Assembly: GCA_964578835.1 (NCBI GenBank)
Contig: CAZOEL010000019.1
Location: forward strand, 1 to 64,000
DNA: 64,000 nucleotides
Reading direction: 5' to 3'
Source: CAZOEL01 sp964578835
GTDB lineage: Bacteria; Desulfobacterota; Syntrophobacteria; Syntrophobacterales; Syntrophobacteraceae
This document shows positions 8,261-16,007 of this stretch, one piece after another. How positions within the stretch are numbered: the stretch's first letter is position 1; every line of letters begins with the position of its first letter. Under the pieces are notes generated by a model, which did not search any database, was not told the origin of the DNA, and was given only the letters and a program-made list of their open reading frames with translations. Made by a program: the position numbers and the translations under genes.

Positions 8261-8428
8261 AGGCAGCTCACAACAAATAACCTACCAAAATTGGTTCAGA
8301 AACACCCATCGTCATTCCGGCAGTCTTCAAGCCGGAATCCCGTTTTTTCGCGGGGCTGGATTCCGGCCAAAACCATGCCGGAATGACAGAACCCCTCTTC
8401 CTGGTAGGTTATTTGTTGTGAGTTGCCT
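8261..8428. repeat. MITE-like element with nested REP core
   Basis: Terminal inverted repeats of 27 bp match at 26 positions: left 8261-8287 contains CTCACAACAAATAACCTACC, and right 8402-8428 is its complement. Inside, 8311-8387 is bounded by GTCATTCCGGCA and TGCCGGAATGAC, the REP-like core seen elsewhere in the window. No reading frame is present. The structure is that of a non-autonomous palindromic element of 168 bp with a second element nested in it. Confidence 0.85.
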
Positions 8429-8628
8429 AAGTCCTGCACAGAGGAAGAAACTGGCTGAACATTCAGACTACTACGCACGAGGGTCGAAGAGCGGCCACAG
8501 ATGGATCAATTACGGTTGGTAGCTACGCGTCAGACACTGAGGAAATTAGCGAGATAGTAGTCTCATAGTGGTTTTTCAAGCTAAGGGAGCGATGAGTGAG
8601 AGACATGAACCGTTCAAAGGAGGTAGGT

Positions 8629-9033
8629 GTGAGAAAAAATGTTGGTTTTTCGACCCTGATCGGGAGTGTTGCATTGATTGTTGTGCTCGGACTGGCAGGT
8701 CACGCATTCAGCACGGGGGAAACGTCGGCAGCGCCCGAGGCGCCGATAAAGGGAAAGGTCACCATGGTGGATATAGGGGCCAAGGAGTGCATTCCCTGTA
8801 AGATGATGGCCCCGATCATGGAAGAGCTCGAGAAGGAGTATCATGAGAGCGGGAGGGCTGCTATCATTTTCATCGATGTCTGGAAGAACAGGGAGCAGGG
8901 CCGAAAGTTCGGCATCCGCTCCATACCGACCCAGATTTTCTATGATAAGGACGGCAATGAAGTGTACCGCCACGAGGGATTTCTGGACAAAAAGAATATT
9001 GTGGCCATGCTCGAAAAGCTGGGAGTGAAGTAA
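8629..9033 (+). CDS. Membrane-anchored TlpA-like thioredoxin
   Basis: A 134-residue thioredoxin-fold protein facing the periplasm. The GTG at 8629 is chosen because AAAGGAGG lies five bases before it; the upstream GTG at 8596 has no such site. An N-terminal hydrophobic helix (residues 7-27) is a membrane anchor or signal. The active site is Cys54-Ile-Pro-Cys57 and the cis-proline lies in RSIPTQIFYD. CcdA follows 20 bases downstream. The pair forms a transmembrane thiol pathway: CcdA brings electrons from cytoplasmic thioredoxin to this protein. The client may be cytochrome c haem sites or a metalloid-island protein; context does not decide. Confidence 0.88.
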   Translation: MRKNVGFSTLIGSVALIVVLGLAGHAFSTGETSAAPEAPIKGKVTMVDIGAKECIPCKMMAPIMEELEKEYHESGRAAIIFIDVWKNREQGRKFGIRSIPTQIFYDKDGNEVYRHEGFLDKKNIVAMLEKLGVK

Positions 9034-9053
9034 GAGACTGAAAAGGATCTAAA

Positions 9054-9764
9054 ATGCTCGAACAGATATTTCTGACTATAAACGAGTGGATGATGGGGGG
9101 CATACTGATAGCTGCGCTGGGCTGTTTCCTGTGGGGGATGGTGAGCGTGGCCTTCAGCCCTTGCCATCTGGCCTCGATCCCGCTCATCGTGAGCTATGTC
9201 GCCGGCCAGGACAAGGCGCTCAAGGCAAGGGACGCCGCCTGGTATGCGGTAGTATTCAGCATTGGGCTCTTCCTCTCCATTGCCATGGTAGGAATCATCT
9301 GCTCGCTCCTTGGCCGCATGCTGGGGGAGATCGGCCCTTACTGGACGATCCTTGTAGGGGCCATCCTCATCTGGGTGGCTCTGGACATGTGGGGTGTCTC
9401 CAGGTGCTCCATGTCGGGGGGGCTTATGGGCCGGATAAAGATAAAGGGCATGATGGGGGCTTTTGTCCTGGGACTGGCCTACGGAATTCTCTCCGGCTCC
9501 TGCACTTTCGGCTTCATTGCTCCCATCCTTGCCTTTATCACGATACAGCAAAAGATACTGATCGGGATCGTCTACATTGTTCTTTTCGGTATCGGCCACT
9601 GCATTCCCATTGCCATAGCCGGAAGCTCTACGGCAAAGGTGAGAAAGATCCTGGAGAGCAGCTCGTTTCATGAGGGAAGCCAGTGGTTCAGGAAACTTGC
9701 CGGCACAGCGATAGGAGTCTTGGGCATTTACTTCATTGTCCGGCCCTTTTTCGATGTGGCCTAG
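9054..9764 (+). CDS. ccdA: CcdA/DsbD-type thiol electron transporter
   Basis: A 236-residue membrane protein with about six hydrophobic segments. The two redox cysteines of the family are present in duplicated contexts: Cys37 in AFSPCHLASIPLIVSYVAG and Cys150 in LSGSCTFGFIAPILAFITI. CcdA moves reducing equivalents across the inner membrane to periplasmic thioredoxin-like proteins, here most likely the product of the gene just upstream. The start at 9054 is the first in frame after the upstream stop. Its TAG stop lies inside the first bases (CTAG) of the repeat element at 9761-9899, so the element has inserted at, or formed, the very end of the gene. Confidence 0.9.
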   Translation: MLEQIFLTINEWMMGGILIAALGCFLWGMVSVAFSPCHLASIPLIVSYVAGQDKALKARDAAWYAVVFSIGLFLSIAMVGIICSLLGRMLGEIGPYWTILVGAILIWVALDMWGVSRCSMSGGLMGRIKIKGMMGAFVLGLAYGILSGSCTFGFIAPILAFITIQQKILIGIVYIVLFGIGHCIPIAIAGSSTAKVRKILESSSFHEGSQWFRKLAGTAIGVLGIYFIVRPFFDVA

Positions 9765-9899
9765 CAGTCTGTCGAAGAATCCCCCATAGAACGTCATTCC
9801 CGCGAAGGCGGGAATCCATAAAAATGGCTTAAAACCTGGTCACGCCTTCGCGGGAATGACGGTATGCAACAGAAAATGGGCTCTCCGACAGGCTGCTAG
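9761..9899 (+). repeat. CTAG-ended palindromic element, long copy
   Basis: The element starts CTAGCAGTCTGTCGAAGAAT and ends CTCCGACAGGCTGCTAG, an imperfect terminal inverted repeat. Inside is the core CGTCATTCCCGCGAAGGCGG ... CGCCTTCGCGGGAATGACGG. The copy at 51485-51578 is the same element in the opposite orientation, shorter by 45 bases in the loop. Both copies are preceded by GGC and begin and end in CTAG. The rest of the gap to 10168 has only a weak GGCG...CGCC-TTTTT hairpin at 10023-10042, a possible terminator for ccdA. Confidence 0.9.
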
Positions 9900-10168
9900 G
9901 AACTTGCCCCACAGGCAGCGCGGAAAGCCGTCGTCGTTTTGGACACCGACGCTCTGGTCCTGCCCTTTACCCATATCTTATTCAGAAAAATAAATGTGTT
10001 AGCTTTTTACCTTGTGGTTTTGGGCGCAAAAAACGCCTTTTTCCCTATGACGCGGGGCATGGAAACGATTCATAACCTTCTGTAAAGTTAAGCCAGGTCT
10101 TAAAATCGTCCCCTGGGCGGTGAAGAGACATATGGGTAAAGGGCAGCTCTAGCCTCCGCAAAACGCAA

Positions 10169-10813
10169 TCAGTCGGTAGGCTCCAGAGGGGAGTCTTCAA
10201 CGAAGAAACCCGCAAAAGGCTCGATGGCATCCCGTACCGCCTTGGCGAACCGGTACAATTCCTCGGTTGGGTGGCTCCTCCCTTCGGGGGTAAGATCCCG
10301 AAACATGAGGATGCGCATTCCTCTGCTGATTTCCATTTGCACCCCCATGCCGCCACCGCAGAGGTTGCAGATATTGGCCAGGTCCATCCCTGTGAATCTG
10401 GAATCCTGCCTGTCCGTTGCATTGAACCCGGCCTTGCGCAAATTGTCTCTGATTTGAATCTTTAGATCCTGATGACGTCCCCCCAGATAGACAATCGAAT
10501 CCGTCTCCGCGCAGCCATGGATCGAGATGATGATCTCTGATTTCGATACGATCTCAAGAGCTGCCGGCTCGTCAAAAACAGTGCTCGTGATGTGCAGAGC
10601 TATATTTTTCCTGGTTTTGAGCCCCTCGAAAGCATAAAAGGAGTGCTCGGAGCCTGCTATAGCGTCGGCAATCCGGGAGGCGCCAGGCTCGATATCCCCG
10701 CCATGGATGCTCAAGACAGCAATCCTGGACCTCCCTATTCGCCATCTGATGCGGTAGTCAGTCCCTGCGCGCTCCCGCGCTTTCAACTGCTCGAAATTTG
10801 AGTACTGGTCCAT
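10169..10813 (-). CDS. Poly-gamma-glutamate hydrolase-like protein
   Basis: A 214-residue protein of the PghP/YmaC type (Pfam DUF867), zinc-dependent hydrolases that cut poly-gamma-glutamate. Motifs visible are the N-terminal VLSIHGGDIEPGASRIADAI, which supplies metal ligands, the mid-region ISIHGCAETDSIVYLGGR, and the C-terminal CGGGMGVQMEISRGMR. No signal peptide is seen, so it is cytoplasmic. The start at 10813 is preceded by a modest GGTGAG site. It follows enolase by 51 bases on the same strand. Non-phage members of this family are common in chromosomes and their substrate is mostly unknown; I see no capsule genes nearby. Confidence 0.8.
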   Translation of the reverse strand: MDQYSNFEQLKARERAGTDYRIRWRIGRSRIAVLSIHGGDIEPGASRIADAIAGSEHSFYAFEGLKTRKNIALHITSTVFDEPAALEIVSKSEIIISIHGCAETDSIVYLGGRHQDLKIQIRDNLRKAGFNATDRQDSRFTGMDLANICNLCGGGMGVQMEISRGMRILMFRDLTPEGRSHPTEELYRFAKAVRDAIEPFAGFFVEDSPLEPTD

Positions 10814-10864
10814 TGCTCACCGCTGTTTGATCATGCCTTGCCGCATTGCATCCCCATGCCCCAT

Positions 10865-12142
10865 TCATTGCTTCAAAGGATTTTTAAAAACGGAAGCACG
10901 CCCTAGCTCGCCTTCGATTTCAAGCAGCCGGTTGTACTTGGCGATTCGCTCGCTTCGGCAAGCCGAGCCGGACTTGAGCTGCCCTCCGCCCATGGCCACG
11001 GCAAAATCGGCAATGAAGGAATCTTCCGTCTCGCCGGATCTATGAGATATCACAAAGCCCCAGCCGGCTTTTCGGCACAGGTTTATGGCGTCGATGGTTT
11101 CGGTTACCGTACCGATCTGGTTGAGCTTTATGAGCACTGCATTTGCGCTCTTCTCCCGTACGCCTCGCTCGATAAACCGGGTGTTTGTAACAAAGATATC
11201 GTCGCCAACGACCTGAATCTTTCCGGCCAGCGCCGCCGTATGCTCACGGAAGCCTTCCCAGTCGTTTTCGGCAAGACCGTCTTCGATGGAGACTATGGGA
11301 TACTTTTCGACCCAGGACTGGTAGAGAGCGGTCATCTGGGAGCTTGTCTTCTTTCCCTGTCCGGATTTGCTCAGATGATAGGCCCCATCCTCGAAAAAGG
11401 AGCTCGCTGCGGGATCAAGGGCTATGGCGATGTCTTTTCCCGGTGTGTAGCGGGCAGCCTCAATGGCTTCGATGATCACCTCGCAGGCCTCGTCATTGCT
11501 CCTGAGGTTGGGGGCAAACCCGCCTTCATCCCCCACGCTCGTGCTGTAGCCTCTTTTTTTGAGGATGCCTTTGAGGGCATGGAAGGTTTCGGATGCGTAG
11601 CGCAATGCTTCGGCAAAGGTGGGAGCGCCAATGGGCATCACCATGAATTCCTGGAAATCGACGCTGTTGTCGGCGTGCTTGCCGCCGTTTAAGATGTTCA
11701 TCATGGGCATGGGGATGCGAAGAGCCCCTGGGCCGCCCAAATAGAGGTAGAGAGGAAGTCCTGCCGCCGCAGCCGCCGCTCTTGCCGCAGCCATCGAAAC
11801 GCCGAGGATGGCGTTGGCTCCGAGGCTGCCTTTGTTTGGCGCGCCGTCAAGATCGATCATGATCCCATCGATCTCTGCCTGGCGGGACGGGTCAAGGCCG
11901 ATTACGCGCGGAGCGATGACTTCGTTCACGTTGGAAACAGCCTTGAGTACTCCCTTTCCTCCGTAGCGCCTCTTGTCTCCATCTCGAAGCTCCACTGCCT
12001 CGTTTTCACCGGTCGAAGCGCCCGAGGGAACGGAAGCCGAGGCGGTCAGGCCGGTATCGAGGCTGAGAAAAACCCTGACCGTGGGGTTTCCACGCGAATC
12101 CAGAATCTCCATGGCGCGAATAGATGCAATCTTGCCGTTCAT
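10865..12142 (-). CDS. eno: Enolase (phosphopyruvate hydratase)
   Basis: Enolase interconverts 2-phosphoglycerate and phosphoenolpyruvate in glycolysis and gluconeogenesis. The 425-residue protein opens with IASIRAMEILDSRGNPTVRV, has SVGDEGGFAPNL, the metal-binding SIEDGLAENDWEGF, GDDIFVTNT and the closing SHRSGETEDSFIADFAVA with the usual catalytic lysine region VLIKLNQIGTVTE before it. The start at 12142 has AGAAAGGAG at the right distance; an upstream start adding eight residues lacks one. The neighbours on the same strand are the DUF190-CBS protein and FluC. Enolase is a classic fluoride target and its gene is often in fluoride-responsive clusters, so this linkage is meaningful. Confidence 0.97.
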   Translation of the reverse strand: MNGKIASIRAMEILDSRGNPTVRVFLSLDTGLTASASVPSGASTGENEAVELRDGDKRRYGGKGVLKAVSNVNEVIAPRVIGLDPSRQAEIDGIMIDLDGAPNKGSLGANAILGVSMAAARAAAAAAGLPLYLYLGGPGALRIPMPMMNILNGGKHADNSVDFQEFMVMPIGAPTFAEALRYASETFHALKGILKKRGYSTSVGDEGGFAPNLRSNDEACEVIIEAIEAARYTPGKDIAIALDPAASSFFEDGAYHLSKSGQGKKTSSQMTALYQSWVEKYPIVSIEDGLAENDWEGFREHTAALAGKIQVVGDDIFVTNTRFIERGVREKSANAVLIKLNQIGTVTETIDAINLCRKAGWGFVISHRSGETEDSFIADFAVAMGGGQLKSGSACRSERIAKYNRLLEIEGELGRASVFKNPLKQ

Positions 12143-12252
12143 GAGCTTCTCCTTTCTTGATGTCATGGGTGCAAGCTTCTCTCGAGGATATCAAAATTCC
12201 TCTTACCTTATCCCCTGCCATGTGTTCGGGCTCATCCGTGAGGGCGCCCGTG

Positions 12253-13533
12253 CTAAGAGTCGGCGAATCCCGTGTGCAGGAGCGCATCCCGGCTGATCAT
12301 CCCCTTGAATCTTCCTTGCGAATCGAGCACGGGGAGGCGCTTGATGGACCGCTCCAGCATCAGCCGGATGGCCTCTTCAATAGAGGTGTCCTCCCTAACT
12401 GTTGCGATGTCGGTTTTCATCACCTCGGCGGCTGTCCTTGCACGCAGATGCTCCCGCAGTTCCTTGTGCCTCTTGCCCCGCTCCGTAAAAGGCATTTTGC
12501 TTGCAAAATAGTCCCATATTCCGGGATGGTAGTCGGAGAGGGATACAAGCAGGTCCCGGTCGGAGACGAGTCCGATGAAGCGGCCTTCCTTGTCCACGAC
12601 ACAAACCCTTTGGATATCGTTGCAATCGATGATGCGCATCACCTCCTCGACGGGGGTGTCGGGAAGCACCGTGTGAATGTCCCTGCGCATGATGTCGGAG
12701 ACAAAGTGAAGTCCATCGACATGAATGTTCTTTTCCCTGAACGCGGACCAATTCGGGCAAGCTTTCATGACCCCTCGAAAGACATCCACGCGGGAGAGGA
12801 TGCCAACGAGCCGCCCCGCTTCGTTTACAACAGGAAGGCGTTTTACGTTCTTTTCGATCATGCGCCCTACGGCTTCCGTAACAAGCTCGCCATCTCGCGC
12901 GGTGATAGCCGGCTGTGTCATGATTTCCCGCGCCTGCTTGGGAGCCAGAGATTCAAGGATGGCTTCGACTTTTTCGGGCTCCGATGCGGAAAGGAGCCCC
13001 AATCGCATGGGCAGGCCCGCCTTGTAGATCAAATCCCCCTGGGTTATGACCCCAAGCGGGCGGTTTTCCTCATCAACTATGGGAAGACCGGTGAAAGTCG
13101 AGGAGAGGAGCAGCCCGGCCACCTCGCTCAAAGGGGTTTCCGGTCCGACTTTCCCGGGATCGGCGCTCATAATGTCCCGGACTCTCGTGTGAGCCGGTAT
13201 GAGACGCCCTCGGGTCTTGTGGCAAAGGACATCGATATCCCGGACGGCTACGATGCCATCCGTCACCATCTCTTCTACGGCGGAAAGAACCTGGCTCAGG
13301 TCCGACTCCGGAAGGATGATGGTTATACGAAGGGGCATATTGAAGGAGAGGATCTCGAGTCTTCCTGTGGCAACCTCCCCGCTCTCGTAGGAGCCTTCTA
13401 TGCCTCTTGTCACCATGGACCGGGCTGCAATCTTTAAAGTGCTCACGTACTCCACTATGGCGCTGGTGAGCGGCTTTCCACGCCACCTTGCCTCCTCACT
13501 GGCGAATATTTCGATGATCTTGTAGTTCAACAT
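12253..13533 (-). CDS. DUF190-CBS domain protein
   Basis: A 426-residue cytoplasmic protein. Residues 1-105 are a DUF190 domain, recognisable from YKIIEIFASEEARWRGKPL and IAARSMVTRGIEGS, a PII-like fold. The rest is two CBS pairs: RVRDIMSADPGKVGPETPL, REIMTQPAITARDGELVTE, VSDIMRRDIHTVLPDTPVEE and AAEVMKTDIATVREDTSIEE. CBS pairs bind adenine nucleotides. DUF190 proteins are typically encoded beside FluC/CrcB fluoride channels, and FluC lies 0.6 kb upstream. The start at 13533 follows AGGGGACGGGA; a start seven codons earlier is less well placed. A regulatory, energy-sensing role in fluoride tolerance is inference. Confidence 0.9.
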   Translation of the reverse strand: MLNYKIIEIFASEEARWRGKPLTSAIVEYVSTLKIAARSMVTRGIEGSYESGEVATGRLEILSFNMPLRITIILPESDLSQVLSAVEEMVTDGIVAVRDIDVLCHKTRGRLIPAHTRVRDIMSADPGKVGPETPLSEVAGLLLSSTFTGLPIVDEENRPLGVITQGDLIYKAGLPMRLGLLSASEPEKVEAILESLAPKQAREIMTQPAITARDGELVTEAVGRMIEKNVKRLPVVNEAGRLVGILSRVDVFRGVMKACPNWSAFREKNIHVDGLHFVSDIMRRDIHTVLPDTPVEEVMRIIDCNDIQRVCVVDKEGRFIGLVSDRDLLVSLSDYHPGIWDYFASKMPFTERGKRHKELREHLRARTAAEVMKTDIATVREDTSIEEAIRLMLERSIKRLPVLDSQGRFKGMISRDALLHTGFADS

Positions 13534-13554
13534 TCCCGTCCCCTGTCGCAACAC

Positions 13555-13731
13555 TCAATTGGAAAGCATTTTGATGATATGTTTGGCAAGTCGCTCGTTG
13601 ATCTCTCGATGCCTGGGAACAGGTTGGCTCATGCCGGTAGACGGGTTTTGATACCAGTCGTGCCTTCCCCCATGACGTATGAATACGCAGCCCATGCGCT
13701 CAAGGGTTTCTATGAGATCCTTGCGCTTCAT
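13555..13731 (-). CDS. hicA: HicA mRNA-interferase toxin
   Basis: A 58-residue protein beginning MKRKDLIETLERMGCVFIR and containing GGRHDWYQNPSTGMSQPVPR and HREINERLAKHIIKML. This is the HicA double-stranded-RNA-binding fold, with the catalytic histidine in the GGRHDWY segment and the conserved QPVPRH motif. HicA cleaves mRNA unless neutralised by HicB. Its ATG overlaps the stop of hicB by four bases (ATGA), giving translational coupling with antitoxin first. The end lies 21 bases before the DUF190-CBS start, so the pair sits inside the fluoride-type gene cluster. Confidence 0.88.
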   Translation of the reverse strand: MKRKDLIETLERMGCVFIRHGGRHDWYQNPSTGMSQPVPRHREINERLAKHIIKMLSN

Positions 13732-13919
13732 ACGGCCATATCCTCATGAGTGCGTATGAAGGGGATGGCTTTCTCATCCACGTCTTTAAGGATATCTTTC
13801 AGGTTCTCCTTCAGTTCATCGAGCGTTTCGCCTTGAGTCATATACTCCGGATGAGCTTCCAGATGTCCAAGCCACATCCCATCCGGCTCCTGCCAATAGA
13901 CGATCTTGACGGTTCTCAT
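13728..13919 (-). CDS. hicB: HicB antitoxin
   Basis: A 63-residue HicB-type protein: MRTVKIVYWQEPDGMWLGHL, then PEYMTQGETLDELKENLKDI and a short acidic tail. It has the partial RNase H-like fold of HicB and lacks a C-terminal DNA-binding domain, so it belongs to the short class. The ATG at 13919 is preferred over an upstream in-frame start because AAGGATTTGCC precedes it and the family begins here. HicB precedes hicA, the reverse of the best known hicAB order but common in this family. Confidence 0.85.
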   Translation of the reverse strand: MRTVKIVYWQEPDGMWLGHLEAHPEYMTQGETLDELKENLKDILKDVDEKAIPFIRTHEDMAV

Positions 13920-14157
13920 GGCAAATCCTTGTGAAGAGTGGTGAATCATTAAGGGGACAGCCCCAAAAAGGCGGCTTGCATTCATATCATTGAATCAAGT
14001 AGCTGACTCAATTATGAATTTAGGAGATTATCGAGTGCCGGTCAAGCTGAGATCCATTCGAACCAGCTTCCCCAGGCCAGGGAGCCAATTCCAAAATTGA
14101 CAATAAATAGTAAAAAATATCTCGATGACCTTGTAGCGCATCACGAGAGGCTTCTCC

Positions 14158-14532
14158 TCATCTTAGCCGTCCCACCCACATCCCAGCAAAAACCAGGGCT
14201 CCGCCGACGATATTATTGGCAAAAAAATTTGCAGCCGTTACGAGATAGTCCTGCGCGCGCATGGAGTTGACGGTCTCCAGGGCGTATGTTGAAAAGGTCG
14301 TAAGCCCCCCGAGAAATCCGGTCATGAAAAAGAGCCGAACCGAAGGATTCATAAAGCTGAGCCCGCGGTCTGCAAAGGCAAAAGAAAGACCGATGAGAAA
14401 GCAGCCCAAAAGGTTTACGATGAGGGTGCCAAAGGGGAACCGGCTCCCGAAAAGCCATGCAGCCAAAAGGGAAATGCCGTAACGGGAAACCGAGCCCAAG
14501 CTTCCCCCAATCATTACGAGAAGTATTCTCAT
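14158..14532 (-). CDS. crcB: Fluoride channel FluC (CrcB)
   Basis: A 124-residue membrane protein with four hydrophobic helices that forms a dual-topology dimer exporting fluoride. Family motifs are present: GGSLGSVSRYGISLLAA at the N-terminus, GTLIVNLLGCFLIGL with the conserved asparagine, and FLGGLTTFSTYALE, the helix-break segment with the Phe box. The start at 14532 is preceded by GGGTGG; upstream codons in frame add 53 hydrophilic residues that no FluC has. Downstream on the same strand are HicBA, the DUF190-CBS protein and enolase. I looked for a fluoride riboswitch upstream and could not support one. Confidence 0.93.
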   Translation of the reverse strand: MRILLVMIGGSLGSVSRYGISLLAAWLFGSRFPFGTLIVNLLGCFLIGLSFAFADRGLSFMNPSVRLFFMTGFLGGLTTFSTYALETVNSMRAQDYLVTAANFFANNIVGGALVFAGMWVGRLR

Positions 14533-14776
14533 TATCCACCCATCAGTGCGAGATAATGTCAGCTTGAGCCAAAAGCTCCATCTCCTAGGACCTTCACTTT
14601 CGCGAGTATGCCTTGGCGCCCGCATCTGTGAGATTCTGCGTATCTTAGGCTTTCTCGCCACCAGATGACTCCTTTGACGCATTGCTCCCAAGAGCCTTGC
14701 CGTATAGAACTACCCGGACCTACGGCGCTCCACTCCGCCGCCTATCAGACCAAAGGTGGCAAGAAGAAAGGGGGCG

Positions 14777-14825
14777 CATATAAAAAACCCCTACCAGATA
14801 TGGCCTGGCAGGGGCTTTTTATATG
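14777..14825. terminator. Bidirectional hairpin terminator
   Basis: CATATAAAAAACCCCTACCAG and its near-complement CTGGCAGGGGCTTTTTATAT face each other over a short loop. A-rich and T-rich flanks on both sides let it end transcripts from either direction. Confidence 0.75.
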
Positions 14826-15027
14826 AATCCTACCAGGCGTTCCTAAAATGGCCAGCTTTGGTAGGAGTCATCAGCCTCGATCGGCGGTTATGGGTGGACT
14901 CCATCACCACGATGTGCATATATCCGCTGAAATTTTTAGCACAGAGCGTACTGCAGGATCAAGCGTCTTTTCTACGATTGCCTGCTCTTTCACTGTCAGC
15001 TAAAGCGCCATAGCTTCACAGGGCGAT

Positions 15028-15586
15028 AGAGCGTCCGGGCCCGAGGCCGTCGACTACCTTCGCACGCCTTCCACTGATGCTTGAAGGCGAGAACTTCGTA
15101 GTCGTTCATCACAGCCCGTTCCATCTTCCGGCGCCAGGCGAGTCCCCCACAATCGAGTGCTTCAACTACCTCGATGAGACGGCCCTTGCCGGTTGCCTCG
15201 ACGCATGGCGAAGCTTTTCAAAACGCATCATTTTCAGTGGACATGACCATGATCCGGCTGTATTCGAGCTTCCCGAGGATCTAGAGCCTCTCACGCTTGA
15301 CGGTGTGATCGTTCATAAGCCGGGGAAAAGCCAATCGCTTACAATTCGCTTGAATTCGGGCTCACGTTACTGGATCAAAGCGGGAAGTGTCGGAGGGCCT
15401 TATCGAGATGGCATTCCCGCTGCGAACTGCGTTCTGTACGACAGCAGCGCGGAAATGATCACCCTTCTTCGCCTGCCCTATGAGGTAGATGGACTCAGGA
15501 AAGAGCTGGGGGCGCACTTCTTTGCCCGCAATCTTCCCACACTGCAAAAGTTCGTCGCACTTCTCGAGTCGACAGTTTCGCATTGA
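15028..15586 (+). pseudogene. Truncated, frameshifted metallophosphoesterase
   Basis: From 15077 the frame encodes the C-terminal half of a calcineurin-type phosphoesterase: FVVVHHSPFHLPAPGES, RIIFSGHDHDPAVFELPE and SRYWIKAGSVGGPYRDGIPA. The conserved GHxH-type motif and the product-side loop are intact. Just upstream, about 15043-15066, another frame reads EAVDYLRT, which joins LPLMLEGENF only if one base is skipped, so there is a frameshift. The N-terminal metal ligands (DxH, GD, GNH) are absent. It cannot be an active enzyme. Confidence 0.72.
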
Positions 15587-16007
15587 CCATTCAGGACTGA
15601 AATAGGGTTGGGTTCGGTAAGATTGATTCATCGGAGTCCAAGGAGCGCAAAAATACGACTGCAGTCGGGCAATTGCCCGTTCAAGTTAAGAAGCCATGCT
15701 AAGCACGCCGCATGAGTATTCAATCTGAAGATAACGGCGACGCGCGATCTCCTATTCGCTTTCCGGATTTTACGGCATTCAAATTCTATTAAAGGTGCAC
15801 GACGGTAACTCCGATTTAGAAAAAGATCACAATCACAATTAATTGAGAGCTGTCTATGGAACCTGCTCGGGTTGCTGGATGTGCCCATCGCCATCTGTGC
15901 TTGGATTGCTGTAAATTCAAAGGGTATTTTGTGCTGGTTTTCCTGATGGTTGGGCCAGCGAATTGAATTTAATGAGATTTTGTCGCATAGATTTCAAAGG
16001 ATAGCAA
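15587..16007. other. Intergenic, nothing recognisable
   Basis: No protein family, RNA gene or clear terminator is seen in these 421 bases. The region just before 16008 must hold the promoter of the following phosphoesterase; no consensus -35/-10 pair stands out. Confidence 0.4.

Noticed and set aside
14533..14620. Possible fluoride riboswitch upstream of FluC (GGAGATGG ... CTGATGGG on the - strand)
   Set aside because: The spacing of GATG and TGATG is close to the motif, but the pseudoknot and the stem before TGATG cannot be formed.
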